From: an uncultured Christensenellaceae bacterium
GTDB lineage: Bacteria; Bacillota; Clostridia; Christensenellales; UBA3700
Length of the DNA stretch: 64,000 bases
Reading direction: 5' to 3'
Assembly (NCBI GenBank): GCA_944383895.1
Contig: CALWRH010000003.1
Span: forward strand, 62,001-126,000
In this document: positions 36,056 to 43,868 of the stretch, piece after piece
Layout: each line of letters begins with the position of its first letter
How positions within the stretch are numbered: position 1 is the stretch's first letter
The notes under the pieces: model-generated
The model's input: only the letters and a program-made list of their open reading frames with translations
The model's database searches: none
What the model was told of the DNA's origin: nothing
Position numbers and translations under genes: made by a program

Positions 36056-37561
36056 TTATTGCACGAACATCTGTATTTCAAAGCCAAGTTTAATCTTATT
36101 TTTTCTGTACGGCACTTTGAGAGATAAGTTTATAGACTTTGTTGCAAAACAAAAGCCCCGATTTTCATCGAGACCTATATTCACGGGGCTGTTGTAATGT
36201 ATTTCGATTTTGTCTTTATAAAGGATAATTTCCTTTATCAGATAATTGATAAGCAGTTTCGGCTCTAACCGTAATGCTTGAACGTAGTAATTTCGGATAT
36301 CGTCTGCTGTCAGCAGTACAGGCGTCTTGCTTTTTTCTAGGACAATCAGTTTTTGCAATTCTTCTTGTCTTTGTTCAAGCTCTCTCATGCGCTTCATCGC
36401 CGTGCATGTACTTCCGCCGTTTTCTATTGCAGTCATAATGTTTGTGATTGCCGTATCCGTTGTTTGTTTTTCTTTTATAAGCAGATTGAGAACGACGTTT
36501 GTTTTGGCTTGATTTTCCTGAATATCCAAAAGCTGACTTACGATATAGTCCACGGTGCTTTTGTCGCTCAATTCTTCTATAATGCTGTCTATGACGATTT
36601 TTTCAAGGACTTCTTTGCGTATAGGTTTATTTTGACAATCGTTAAACTTAGCTTTTCTTCCTCGGCATTTATAATAATACTTCTTTTCTCCGTTATAAGC
36701 TGTTCCGCTGTCAGACATAACAGAATAACCGCAGTATCCGCATTTTATTTTATGACGTAACAGAAAGTCAACTTTGAGGCTTTTCTTGCCGTACCTGTTT
36801 TCGTTCACTTTTTTGCGTACTTTCTCGAAAATCTCTGTGGGCACGATCTGAGGGTAGATATTGTCAAAGACTTCGCCGTTGAATCTGTAAATGCCGGAAT
36901 AACGTTCGTTTTTGAGTATTTTGTAGATCGTATTCTGAACGAACGGTTTGCCGTAATAGAAAATACCTCTTGAAGAAAGATCTGCAATTATGTCCTTGAC
37001 GTAAACTCCTGCCGAGTATTGGCTATAAATATATCTGACAACATCTGCGTGTTCGGGGACAATCACTGCCTTTTTGTTTACGTTCTTGTAGCCGTACGGT
37101 ATAATGCCGCCTGTCAGATTGCCTTTTCTTCTGCTTTCGTTGTTTCCTCGTCTTATCTTTTGGGATAGTTCTGCAGAATAATATTCAGCATAGCCTTCGA
37201 GCATACTTTCAAAGATAATGCCTTCAGGGGTATCTGGCACAAATTCCGTTGCAGACACGACTTTTACTCCGTTGTCTTTCAATTCTTTTTTGTGGATTGC
37301 CGTTTCGTACTTGTTACGAGAGAATCGGTCAAATTTGTAAACGAGAATGAAATCCCACTCTTTGCGATTGCTGTCTTTGAGCATGCGCTGAAAAGCGGGT
37401 CTGTTGTCGTTCGTGCCTGTCATCGCGCGGTCGATGTAAGTGTTTACGATAACAATATCGTGGGATTTGGCATAGTCTTCGCATACTCTGAGCTGACCCT
37501 CGATAGATTGCTCGGTTTGGCTATCGCTTGAATAACGGGCATAGATAACTGCTGTTTTCAT
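36056..37561 (-). CDS. Large serine recombinase
   Basis: A 501-residue site-specific recombinase. The resolvase domain has the nucleophile in YARYSSDSQ (S11), DRAMTGTNDNRPAFQRML and KFDRFSRNKYE. The recombinase domain follows (RRKGNLTGGIIPYGYK), then a zinc ribbon CGYCGY...C...C near residues 272-312 and a coiled-coil C-terminus. Such enzymes integrate and excise mobilisable elements at short attP/attB sites. AGGAGG precedes the ATG. It is read toward ssrA. Likely element-encoded; boundaries could not be determined. Confidence 0.92.
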   Translation of the reverse strand: MKTAVIYARYSSDSQTEQSIEGQLRVCEDYAKSHDIVIVNTYIDRAMTGTNDNRPAFQRMLKDSNRKEWDFILVYKFDRFSRNKYETAIHKKELKDNGVKVVSATEFVPDTPEGIIFESMLEGYAEYYSAELSQKIRRGNNESRRKGNLTGGIIPYGYKNVNKKAVIVPEHADVVRYIYSQYSAGVYVKDIIADLSSRGIFYYGKPFVQNTIYKILKNERYSGIYRFNGEVFDNIYPQIVPTEIFEKVRKKVNENRYGKKSLKVDFLLRHKIKCGYCGYSVMSDSGTAYNGEKKYYYKCRGRKAKFNDCQNKPIRKEVLEKIVIDSIIEELSDKSTVDYIVSQLLDIQENQAKTNVVLNLLIKEKQTTDTAITNIMTAIENGGSTCTAMKRMRELEQRQEELQKLIVLEKSKTPVLLTADDIRNYYVQALRLEPKLLINYLIKEIILYKDKIEIHYNSPVNIGLDENRGFCFATKSINLSLKVPYRKNKIKLGFEIQMFVQ

Positions 37562-37663
37562 TGGTAGAATACCTCCTGATGTTTAGATTTTGTTTTGTCT
37601 TTCGACGGAAGCGACGGCAAACGGGAACGGATACGGGTCAATATCCTTTGAGTTTCGCTGTAT

Positions 37664-37706
37664 TCCGTCAAGGGTTGCTCGCAATGCACCTTGCCCTTGA
37701 CGGAAA
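37664..37706. repeat. 12-bp perfect inverted repeat upstream of the recombinase
   Basis: TTCCGTCAAGGG at 37664-37675 and its complement at 37695-37706, separated by 19 bases. There is no T-run on either strand, so it is not a standard terminator. It lies in the transcribed leader between the small protein gene and the recombinase. A 78-residue TTG-started frame (37583-37819, minus) spans it but has no recognisable features. Confidence 0.6.
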
Positions 37707-37800
37707 AACCGTTTCCGTTTAAGCTGAACGGAAGAAAGGCAAAGCAATCGCTTATATATCTTCGGCATATAGCCGTATAATTGAATAGAATTAAGTCGGG

Positions 37801-37953
37801 TTATGACTTCTGAACGCAAAGAGCCTCATCCGATTTTGGAAGGGCAACGATACGGGAGAGAAGGACTGAGAAGAAAGCGTTCTGCTCACTTTTGTCTACG
37901 TTTTTCAGTTCGGGTTTGCCGATGCGTATAACCTCGATATTTCTGTTCCTCAT
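37801..37953 (-). CDS. Small protein (50 aa) upstream of the recombinase
   Basis: A 50-residue frame beginning MRNRNIEVIRIGKPELKN and ending ...DEALCVQKS. It is preceded by AAAGGAG 7 bases before the ATG, one of the best ribosome sites in this region. It is read in the same direction as the recombinase, 240 bases away. Small proteins in this position in clostridial elements include excision factors and TnpW-like proteins, but no clear family match is seen. Reality of the gene rests on the ribosome site and codon pattern. Confidence 0.5.
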   Translation of the reverse strand: MRNRNIEVIRIGKPELKNVDKSEQNAFFSVLLSRIVALPKSDEALCVQKS

Positions 37954-38020
37954 AAAATCTCCTTTGTTTTGACCTTTAACGATTGAGCGGAAAATCTATA
38001 ATATCCGCTTTGCAAAAAAG

Positions 38021-38218
38021 TCCCTCACTTATTAGCCACGAAAATGGCAAAAGTCCACGGTTTTTTGCAAAAATTTTTTCGTGAGTATTTTGAGAAGAGC
38101 TTTTAAGTGAAAACCCCCTCTACTTATTAGCCACGAAAACGACGAAAAGGGACCCCCTTTTGCGTAACTTTTTTCAAAAATTTTTACTCCCTCACTTATT
38201 AGCCACGAAAACGGCAAA
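38021..38218. repeat. Three imperfect direct repeats
   Basis: The core ACTTATTAGCCACGAAAA occurs at 38027, 38122 and 38194, each followed by a purine-rich stretch (GGC or GAC). The first and third copies share a longer unit of about 60 bases that includes CCGT and a GCAAAA-poly(T) tract. Spacing is 95 and 72 bases, so the copies fall in different reading frames and are not a coding repeat. They lie between the small protein gene and the sigma-like gene, in the presumed promoter region of the recombinase unit. Confidence 0.75.
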
Positions 38219-38268
38219 TGTAAACGGTTTTTTTGCAAAATTTTTTTATTCATATTTGAAATCCTCTT

Positions 38269-38335
38269 ACTTGTATAAATCAAGCACACGCCTAACTGCC
38301 TTTTTTCGTCCGCACTTGTACAAGACAAGCACACG
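38269..38335. repeat. Two 22-bp near-direct repeats with CAAGCACACG core
   Basis: Copies at 38269-38290 and 38314-38335 agree at 19 of 22 bases: ACTTGTA, then AA, then CAAGCACACG. The same CAAGCACACG core recurs inverted at 39389-39398 and direct at 39438-39447, so it flanks the sigma-like gene on both sides. Confidence 0.7.
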
Positions 38336-38364
38336 TCTTATCGTCAAACGCCATTTTTGAGCAT

Positions 38365-38393
38365 GAAAAAACGGAGCTATTTTCGCTCCGTTT
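38365..38393 (-). terminator. Terminator of the sigma-like gene
   Basis: A 9-bp stem AAACGGAGC/GCTCCGTTT with a 7-base loop. On the minus strand it is followed by a T-run. It begins 5 bases after the stop codon at 38398. Confidence 0.75.
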
Positions 38394-38397
38394 CGCT

Positions 38398-39018
38398 TCA
38401 ATTCAATTCTTCGTAAACTTTACGACATTTCTGTTGTATTCTATCTCGTCTTCTCCATACGTTGGAGCGGTCTATTCTTAGCGTATCCGCTATTTCAACA
38501 AAACGCATACCTGCTATATAGCAATCCAAAGTTTGTCTTTCGCCTTTGGTAAGTTTCATCTTGCGTATGATCTTAGCGCATTTCTTAAAGGATTCTTCCA
38601 TATCGCCTTTGAAGAAGTCCTGTTCGTAGCAATCTTTCTTTATATCTATTCCACGGGTGCTTCTATTAAAAAGCCATCTCTTGTAAATTTCATGGCTTAC
38701 GATCCTGCTGCATGCTGCGTATACAGTTACGGCTTTACCCGTTTTCGGATCTGAGCATAAGTCGATAACGCGCTTTCCGTAATGTTCGCACAGAAAGCAA
38801 ATAGCCGCCTGCGCTAAATCGTATCCGTCCGTAATAATGTAACCGGGCACGTTCTTGTAGTTGATGTCCCTTACAAGCCCTACGTAAAGGCTTCTCGGCG
38901 CTTTTATAAGCACCAGTCTTTGTACGGTTTTCAAGGCTATAAGCTCACCGATATTCATTACGTTATCAGGGGAAAGAACCTCATCCAACACATCGTAACA
39001 GTTTCTTTTTGTTTCCAT
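38398..39018 (-). CDS. Sigma-70-like mobile-element protein
   Basis: A 206-residue protein. The middle part, DGYDLAQAAICFLCEHYGK and KAVTVYAACSRIVSHEI, resembles a degenerate sigma region 2 found in Firmicutes mobile elements. The C-terminal 60 residues, 'KLTKGERQTLDCYIAGMRFVEIADTLRIDRSNVWRRRDRI', form a sigma region 4/LuxR-type helix-turn-helix. It probably controls element genes. GGAGGTAAAG precedes the ATG. The repeat families on both sides are candidate targets, which is inference only. Confidence 0.68.
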   Translation of the reverse strand: METKRNCYDVLDEVLSPDNVMNIGELIALKTVQRLVLIKAPRSLYVGLVRDINYKNVPGYIITDGYDLAQAAICFLCEHYGKRVIDLCSDPKTGKAVTVYAACSRIVSHEIYKRWLFNRSTRGIDIKKDCYEQDFFKGDMEESFKKCAKIIRKMKLTKGERQTLDCYIAGMRFVEIADTLRIDRSNVWRRRDRIQQKCRKVYEELN

Positions 39019-39289
39019 TTTCTTTACCTCCGAAAATATATTTGCCTTTCGGCAGGCAAGGGAAGGAGCATAAGACGGGAAAAGTTACGTTGTTAAAATG
39101 TCAAAAAGCAAAAGTCAACGGAAAAAGGAAAATCCGAAAAGAGGATTTTACGACCGTTTACTTTTGAGAGGATTATGCGACAATGCCAAACGAAAAGGCA
39201 AATTCGGAGGGAAAGAAAAGTCGTAAGACAAATTGCACATTATTTGCCGATAAGCAATTCTGAATAAGGTACGCAATGAAACGGAAAAT

Positions 39290-39356
39290 AAGCGAGAGGC
39301 GAAAAGCGGAGGAATGCCCAAAGCGGTTCAGCGGGCATCTCCGCTCGCCCTCGCTT
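39290..39356. repeat. Long bulged hairpin (24 bp)
   Basis: Four paired segments stack: 39290-39296 with 39350-39356, 39298-39301 with 39346-39349, 39305-39311 with 39339-39345, and 39314-39319 with 39333-39338. All unpaired bases (1, 3 and 2) lie on the 5' arm, and the loop is 13 bases. Four T follow on the plus strand. It is non-coding; the 39276-39572 frame through it is not credible. It could be a terminator, transfer-origin structure or an element-end structure. Confidence 0.6.
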
Positions 39357-39387
39357 TTACGTTCTGCGACCTTCCGGAGCTTAGCAG

Positions 39388-39448
39388 GCGTGTGCTTGTC
39401 GCGACGGCGCGAAGCGCCGGCGCTCTCGTATAAAAGACAAGCACACGC
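39388..39448. repeat. 13-bp inverted repeat with nested GC hairpin
   Basis: GCGTGTGCTTGTC at 39388-39400 pairs perfectly with 39436-39448. The 35 bases between contain a second stem, CGGCGC-GAA-GCGCCG. A 10-bp palindrome GGTTGCAACC follows at 39452-39461. The 39019-39583 gap holds these structures and no convincing gene. Confidence 0.68.
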
Positions 39449-39583
39449 ACGGGTTGCAACCGGTAAATTTATAACTCAATTTTATTACTGTAAATTGATG
39501 CAGATTTTATTTGTGTTAGATTTGTTAATTGACATAAAAAGCAATTCAATTTTATCATTTGAGACAAAATGATTAAATTAAGC

Positions 39584-39612
39584 TTGACAAAATGAAATAA
39601 ATGATATAATAT
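39584..39612 (+). promoter_or_regulatory. Promoter of the Fic-led defence operon
   Basis: TTGACA at 39584, with TATAAT at 39605 (15-base spacer) or overlapping TAATAT at 39607 (17-base spacer), about 36 bases before the Fic start. Confidence 0.6.
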
Positions 39613-39647
39613 ATGATTGTAAAATTGATAATAGGATGACTATAAGA

Positions 39648-40709
39648 ATGAAAAGCCTGAATTATACCGAGATTGCTCAAAAGATGTTGAAGCCCGAGAT
39701 CGTATCTATGCTTACGACATTGCATGAATACAAGATAAAAGAGGAAAGGTTGGTTTATGCAAAGCAGGATGTCTTGGATAGTCTAGTAAATATCGCAAAA
39801 ATTCAGAGTACAGAAGCATCCAACAAGATTGAAGGTATTTTCACTTCAGGAGACAGGCTGGAGAAACTTGTCAAGGACAAGACAATGCCGAAAAACCGCA
39901 ACGAAAAGGAGATTGCAGGGTATCGCGATGTTCTCAAGACAATACACGAGAATTATGAGTATATACCCGTTAAAGACAATATGATACTGCAGCTGCACAG
40001 GGACTTATATAAATTTTGCGGAGGAGATATCGGCGGCAGGTATAAAATCGGGGACAATATTATAGCTGAAACAGATTTGAGCGGACGTCAAAAAGTCAGA
40101 TTTGAGCCTGTTCCTGCGTGGGAAACACCGTCGGCGGTTTCTGAGATATGCAGAGAGTACAATGATGTAATTGCAAGACAACTGATAGATCCTTTGCTGG
40201 TTATACCTGTATTTATTCTTGACTTTTTGTGTGTACATCCTTTTGCGGACGGCAACGGCAGAATGAGCAGATTGCTTACTTTATTGTTGTTGTACAGAAA
40301 CGGATACAATGTAGGCAAATATATAAGTATAGAAAAGGCAATAGAGAATACGAAAGAGACGTATTATGAGGTATTGCAGGAGAGTTCTTACGGGTGGCAT
40401 GAAGGAACAAACGATTATGAGCCTTTTGTTTCTTACACTTTGGGAATTCTGTTGTCTGTTTACAGAGAGCTTGAGCAAAGGCTTGAGTTTGTAGGCAAAA
40501 AAGAAAAGGGCAAGCCTTCAAGAGTTGCGGATATAATAAAAAACTCGCTTGGAGCGATTACGAAAACCGAAATAATGAAGCGGTGCCCGGATATCAGTCA
40601 GGTGACGGTGCAGAGAGCACTCAGCGAATTGCTTAAAAGCGGTAAAATAATAAAAATCGGAGGGGGAAGATATACCGAATATGTGTGGAACAGGGACAGA
40701 GAAGACTGA
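39648..40709 (+). CDS. Fic-family AMP transferase with N-terminal inhibitory motif
   Basis: A 353-residue Fic protein. The active-site motif is HPFADGNGRMSR (H197). An upstream SNKIEG (residues about 53-58) fits the S/TxxxE(G/N) inhibitory helix of class II Fic proteins, so the enzyme is probably autoinhibited. A C-terminal winged helix (residues 285-345, 'ITKTEIMKRCPDISQVTVQRALSELLKSGKI') could bind DNA or mediate regulation. The start at 39648 is preferred over 39636 because AGGA is better spaced. First gene of a long operon; it overlaps the next gene by 29 bases. Confidence 0.87.
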   Translation: MKSLNYTEIAQKMLKPEIVSMLTTLHEYKIKEERLVYAKQDVLDSLVNIAKIQSTEASNKIEGIFTSGDRLEKLVKDKTMPKNRNEKEIAGYRDVLKTIHENYEYIPVKDNMILQLHRDLYKFCGGDIGGRYKIGDNIIAETDLSGRQKVRFEPVPAWETPSAVSEICREYNDVIARQLIDPLLVIPVFILDFLCVHPFADGNGRMSRLLTLLLLYRNGYNVGKYISIEKAIENTKETYYEVLQESSYGWHEGTNDYEPFVSYTLGILLSVYRELEQRLEFVGKKEKGKPSRVADIIKNSLGAITKTEIMKRCPDISQVTVQRALSELLKSGKIIKIGGGRYTEYVWNRDRED

Positions 40710-41496
40710 AATTCTGAAAGAGTTTCCTTTGCTTGAACTCAGTGAAGAAGAGGCGAAGGATTTTCAGGCAAAGCTGAAATTAAAAGGTAAACAAAGATAT
40801 AAAGAGCTGTATGATGCGGTGTCGGCTGAAAACAATAAGCGTAAATTCAGCTACGAGGTTCTATCTCAACATTACAGATACGATATAAAACTTCGTAGAG
40901 CGCTTTATAAAATCATATCGTTTACAGAAGTAGCAATGAGGGCAACCATTGCAAACAAATACGGAACAGAAAAGATCAGTAAAACGAATATAGAAGAAGA
41001 CATCAAGAAAATAACAGGCAAAGGAATTCATTTTGACGAATGGGAACATAACAAGATTTCAGCCGTTTTCCGTTCAAAGAAAGAGATGACTTTATTTGAG
41101 TTTCTGGAAAATGTCGATATGCAAATATTGAATAAAATATTCTGTATTTTGGATAAAGAGCTGATAGAAAGCATTTTTACTTATGACGAGCATTTGAAAG
41201 AAAATCTCGACTCAATGAGGAAATTGCGTAACGCAGTAATGCACAACAATATTCTTATCACAAAAAAGTACGGTAAGGTATGGATTGACGGGGAAGAAAA
41301 AACAGATTTGCAGTCGCATATCGAAAACGCGATAAACCTTTCGCCGGACATTGCGAAAGACAATCTGAAAAGGCTCATAAACAGCTGTCTTATAATAGAC
41401 GAGGAAGACGAAGAGGAGTATAAAACGCAAGGAAAAGAAGAAGAAAACAGATACAGTCTGTTTGCAAAGTACAAAGTATATTTTGAAGGGGTTTAA
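40681..41496 (+). CDS. Abi_2/HEPN-like protein
   Basis: A 271-residue, mainly helical protein. 'LSQHYRYDIKLRRALYKIISFTEVAMRATIAN' resembles the N-terminal core of Abi_2 (AbiD/AbiF) abortive-infection proteins. 'RKLRNAVMHNN' gives the Rx4H motif of HEPN ribonucleases near residue 183. It lies between Fic and a nucleotidyltransferase in one operon. A ribonuclease toxin acting in phage defence is the likely role. GGAGG is 13 bases before the ATG, so the start is not certain. Confidence 0.65.
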   Translation: MCGTGTEKTEILKEFPLLELSEEEAKDFQAKLKLKGKQRYKELYDAVSAENNKRKFSYEVLSQHYRYDIKLRRALYKIISFTEVAMRATIANKYGTEKISKTNIEEDIKKITGKGIHFDEWEHNKISAVFRSKKEMTLFEFLENVDMQILNKIFCILDKELIESIFTYDEHLKENLDSMRKLRNAVMHNNILITKKYGKVWIDGEEKTDLQSHIENAINLSPDIAKDNLKRLINSCLIIDEEDEEEYKTQGKEEENRYSLFAKYKVYFEGV

Positions 41497-41497
41497 A

Positions 41498-42343
41498 ATG
41501 ACAAATGATAAAATTGGTTTGAGCAGAAAACTCGGGCAATGGGATAAAGGTCCTATTGATTTACAGCAGAAAGAAAATACGCTCGGTGAAATTAAACGAG
41601 CTTTCAACAGAGATACAGAAATGCAGAGGCTTTTGAGTGAAGATAGGCTGCAACTTAATCTGAGGGGATCGTCTAATAACGCAAATGAGACTAAAAGCAC
41701 GAACGACGTCGATATTCAGGCTGTCTTTTTAACAAATGAAAATCTTACGTCGTTGAAAGATAAATGTTTCGATGTGCTGAAAAACAGTTTCGGCGACGAT
41801 GTAAGCAGACATCGCAGAGCGATCAGAATAGAAGAAAATATAAACCGCAGAAGTGTAGACATTGTTGTTTGTAAGCACGCGAACGGAAAGGTTATTGCTT
41901 ATGACGATTATCTGAAAAGGGAAATAGATTTTTCACCTGTCGAAGTGCAGCGTAATATCGCAAAAAAGAATAGAGAAACGAAAAGCCTTTATTCCAAGAT
42001 GGTCAGGATATTAAAATCTGTCGTAAATGAAATGGTGGAGAATGGCGAACAGAAAAGAAAACTTAAATCGTTTGCAATCGAATCGCTGTTGATAAATCTC
42101 AAACCACGCATTTTTAATAAAAATAAAAAATCAGATAGTGATGAAATTAGATACAAAAAAAGGTTTTGCGCGATATTGCAATCTGTAGAAGCAAGGCTTA
42201 AAGACTTTGCAACTGCAGAGCAATTTGTTGAAACGGACGGAAAAAGTCAACTGTTTACGAGCATTAAAGATTACAATATCGTAAAAGAGTATTGGACAAG
42301 CATAAGAAGATACATAAAATCAAATTACAATATGGGAGCTTAA
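41498..42343 (+). CDS. CD-NTase-like nucleotidyltransferase
   Basis: A 281-residue Pol-beta-fold NTase. The catalytic elements are GS (57-58), NDVDI (D70, D72) and a third acid in RRSVDIVV (D122). The C-terminal half, 'SLYSKMVRILKSVVNEMVENG...SFAIESLLIN', looks like the helical OAS/PAP-type domain of CD-NTases, not of the short MNT antitoxins. No adjacent SAVED, patatin or HORMA gene is present, so it is not a standard CBASS operon. GAAGGGG sets the start at 41498. It could act on the HEPN-like neighbour, or make a second messenger for a membrane protein in the operon. Confidence 0.65.
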   Translation: MTNDKIGLSRKLGQWDKGPIDLQQKENTLGEIKRAFNRDTEMQRLLSEDRLQLNLRGSSNNANETKSTNDVDIQAVFLTNENLTSLKDKCFDVLKNSFGDDVSRHRRAIRIEENINRRSVDIVVCKHANGKVIAYDDYLKREIDFSPVEVQRNIAKKNRETKSLYSKMVRILKSVVNEMVENGEQKRKLKSFAIESLLINLKPRIFNKNKKSDSDEIRYKKRFCAILQSVEARLKDFATAEQFVETDGKSQLFTSIKDYNIVKEYWTSIRRYIKSNYNMGA

Positions 42344-42346
42344 CAA

Positions 42347-43846
42347 ATGATAACAGGAGAACTGAAAAACAAAATAGACTCACTTTGGGATATATTTGCG
42401 GCAGGGGGACTTGTCAATCCTCTTGACGTTATTGAGCAGATTACATATTTGATGTTTATAAGAGATCTGGACGACTCTGACAATCTGAGAGCAAAAGAAA
42501 GCGCAATGCTGGGGCTTCCGTATGAGAGCATATTTGCGAAAGAAGTCAAAATCGGAGACAGAACGGTAGACGGCAGTCAGCTTAAATGGTCTACGTTCCA
42601 CGATCTGCCGGCGGCAAAGGCTTACAACATAGTCCAGGAATGGGTTTTCCCGTTTATAAAAAATCTTCACGCCGATAAAAACAGCGCATATTCAAAGTAT
42701 ATGGGCGACGCCATATTCAAGTTGCCCACGCCGCTTTTGTTGTCAAAGGTTATAGACTCTCTTGACGAGATATACGGACTTATGGAAGCAATGCACGACA
42801 CTGACACAAAAGGCGACGTATATGAATATTTGTTGTCAAAAATAGCACAGTCAGGACTCAACGGACAATTCCGCACTCCGAGACACATTATAAAAATGAT
42901 TGTCAGAATGACTGACCCCAAGGCAGATGACGTGATCTGTGACCCCGCTTGCGGAACAGCCGGATTTCTGGTTGAGGCGGGCGAGTATCTGAAAGAGAAT
43001 AAAAAAGACGAGATATTCTATGACAACAGAAACAGGGCGCATTATATGAACGAGATGTTCTACGGCTACGATATGGACAGGACCATGCTTCGTATCGGGG
43101 CGATGAACATGATGACACACGGCATATCAAATCCGTTTATAGAATACAGAGACAGCCTTTCTGATCAGAATGGGGATAAAGCAAAATACAGCCTTATTCT
43201 TGCCAATCCGCCTTTTAAGGGCAGTCTTGACGCTGAAATCGTGTCAACCGATCTTCTTAAAGTATGCAAGACAAAAAAGACGGAACTTTTATTCCTCGCG
43301 CTCTTTTTGCGCATGCTCAAAGTCGGCGGCAGATGTGCGTGCATCGTACCTGACGGCGTCTTGTTCGGCTCATCGACGGCGCACAAGGCGATAAGAAGAG
43401 AAATTATTGAGAACAACCGTTTGCAGGCAGTTATCTCTATGCCGAGCGGAGTTTTCAAGCCTTACGCAGGCGTTTCTACGGCTGTGCTCGTGTTTACAAA
43501 AACGGGGCACGGCGGAACAGACAAAGTGTGGTTTTACGATATGAAAGCGGACGGCTTTTCGCTTGACGACAAGCGCACTCCCGTTCAGGATAACGACATT
43601 GACGATATAGTTGAGCGTTTCCACAATCTTGACAAAGAGATCGACCGCAAGCGTACTGAGCAGTCTTTCTTTGTGGACAAGCAGGAAATTGTTGACAACG
43701 ATTACGATTTGTCTATCAACAAGTATAAAGAGACTGAGCAGGTAAAGATAGAATATCCGTCTACCGATGAAATTCTTGCTGATCTGAATAACTTAGAGGA
43801 CGAGATCGAGAAGGGGATAAAAGAACTCAAAGAGATGTTGAAATAA
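42347..43846 (+). CDS. hsdM: Type I restriction-modification methyltransferase (M subunit)
   Basis: A 499-residue N6-adenine methyltransferase. It has the HsdM N-terminal helical domain, a SAM site DPACGTAGFL (near 199-208) and the catalytic NPPF (near 287). With HsdS it methylates the target site; with HsdR it makes the restriction complex. GGAG lies in the end of the previous gene. Base composition is closer to the chromosome than that of its AT-rich neighbours. Confidence 0.95.
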   Translation: MITGELKNKIDSLWDIFAAGGLVNPLDVIEQITYLMFIRDLDDSDNLRAKESAMLGLPYESIFAKEVKIGDRTVDGSQLKWSTFHDLPAAKAYNIVQEWVFPFIKNLHADKNSAYSKYMGDAIFKLPTPLLLSKVIDSLDEIYGLMEAMHDTDTKGDVYEYLLSKIAQSGLNGQFRTPRHIIKMIVRMTDPKADDVICDPACGTAGFLVEAGEYLKENKKDEIFYDNRNRAHYMNEMFYGYDMDRTMLRIGAMNMMTHGISNPFIEYRDSLSDQNGDKAKYSLILANPPFKGSLDAEIVSTDLLKVCKTKKTELLFLALFLRMLKVGGRCACIVPDGVLFGSSTAHKAIRREIIENNRLQAVISMPSGVFKPYAGVSTAVLVFTKTGHGGTDKVWFYDMKADGFSLDDKRTPVQDNDIDDIVERFHNLDKEIDRKRTEQSFFVDKQEIVDNDYDLSINKYKETEQVKIEYPSTDEILADLNNLEDEIEKGIKELKEMLK

Positions 43847-43868
43847 GGATAAGGATAAAGGTAAATTG

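Noticed and set aside
37583..37819. 78-residue TTG-started frame upstream of the recombinase
   Set aside because: It spans the 12-bp inverted repeat, overlaps the better-supported 50-residue gene, and shows no protein-like features.
38021..38218. CRISPR-like array
   Set aside because: Only three copies, unequal spacing (95 and 72 bases between starts), one copy diverged, and no cas genes nearby.
38032..38334. 100-residue minus-strand frame
   Set aside because: It reads through the repeat copies in shifting frames and has no ribosome site; the repeats look non-coding.
39098..39226. 42-residue basic frame starting MSKSKSQRKKENPKRG
   Set aside because: No ribosome site, extreme Lys/Arg content, and no support beyond an open frame.
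39276..39572. 98-residue plus-strand frame
   Set aside because: It runs through both large inverted repeats, so its sequence is explained by DNA structure; no coding character in the second half.
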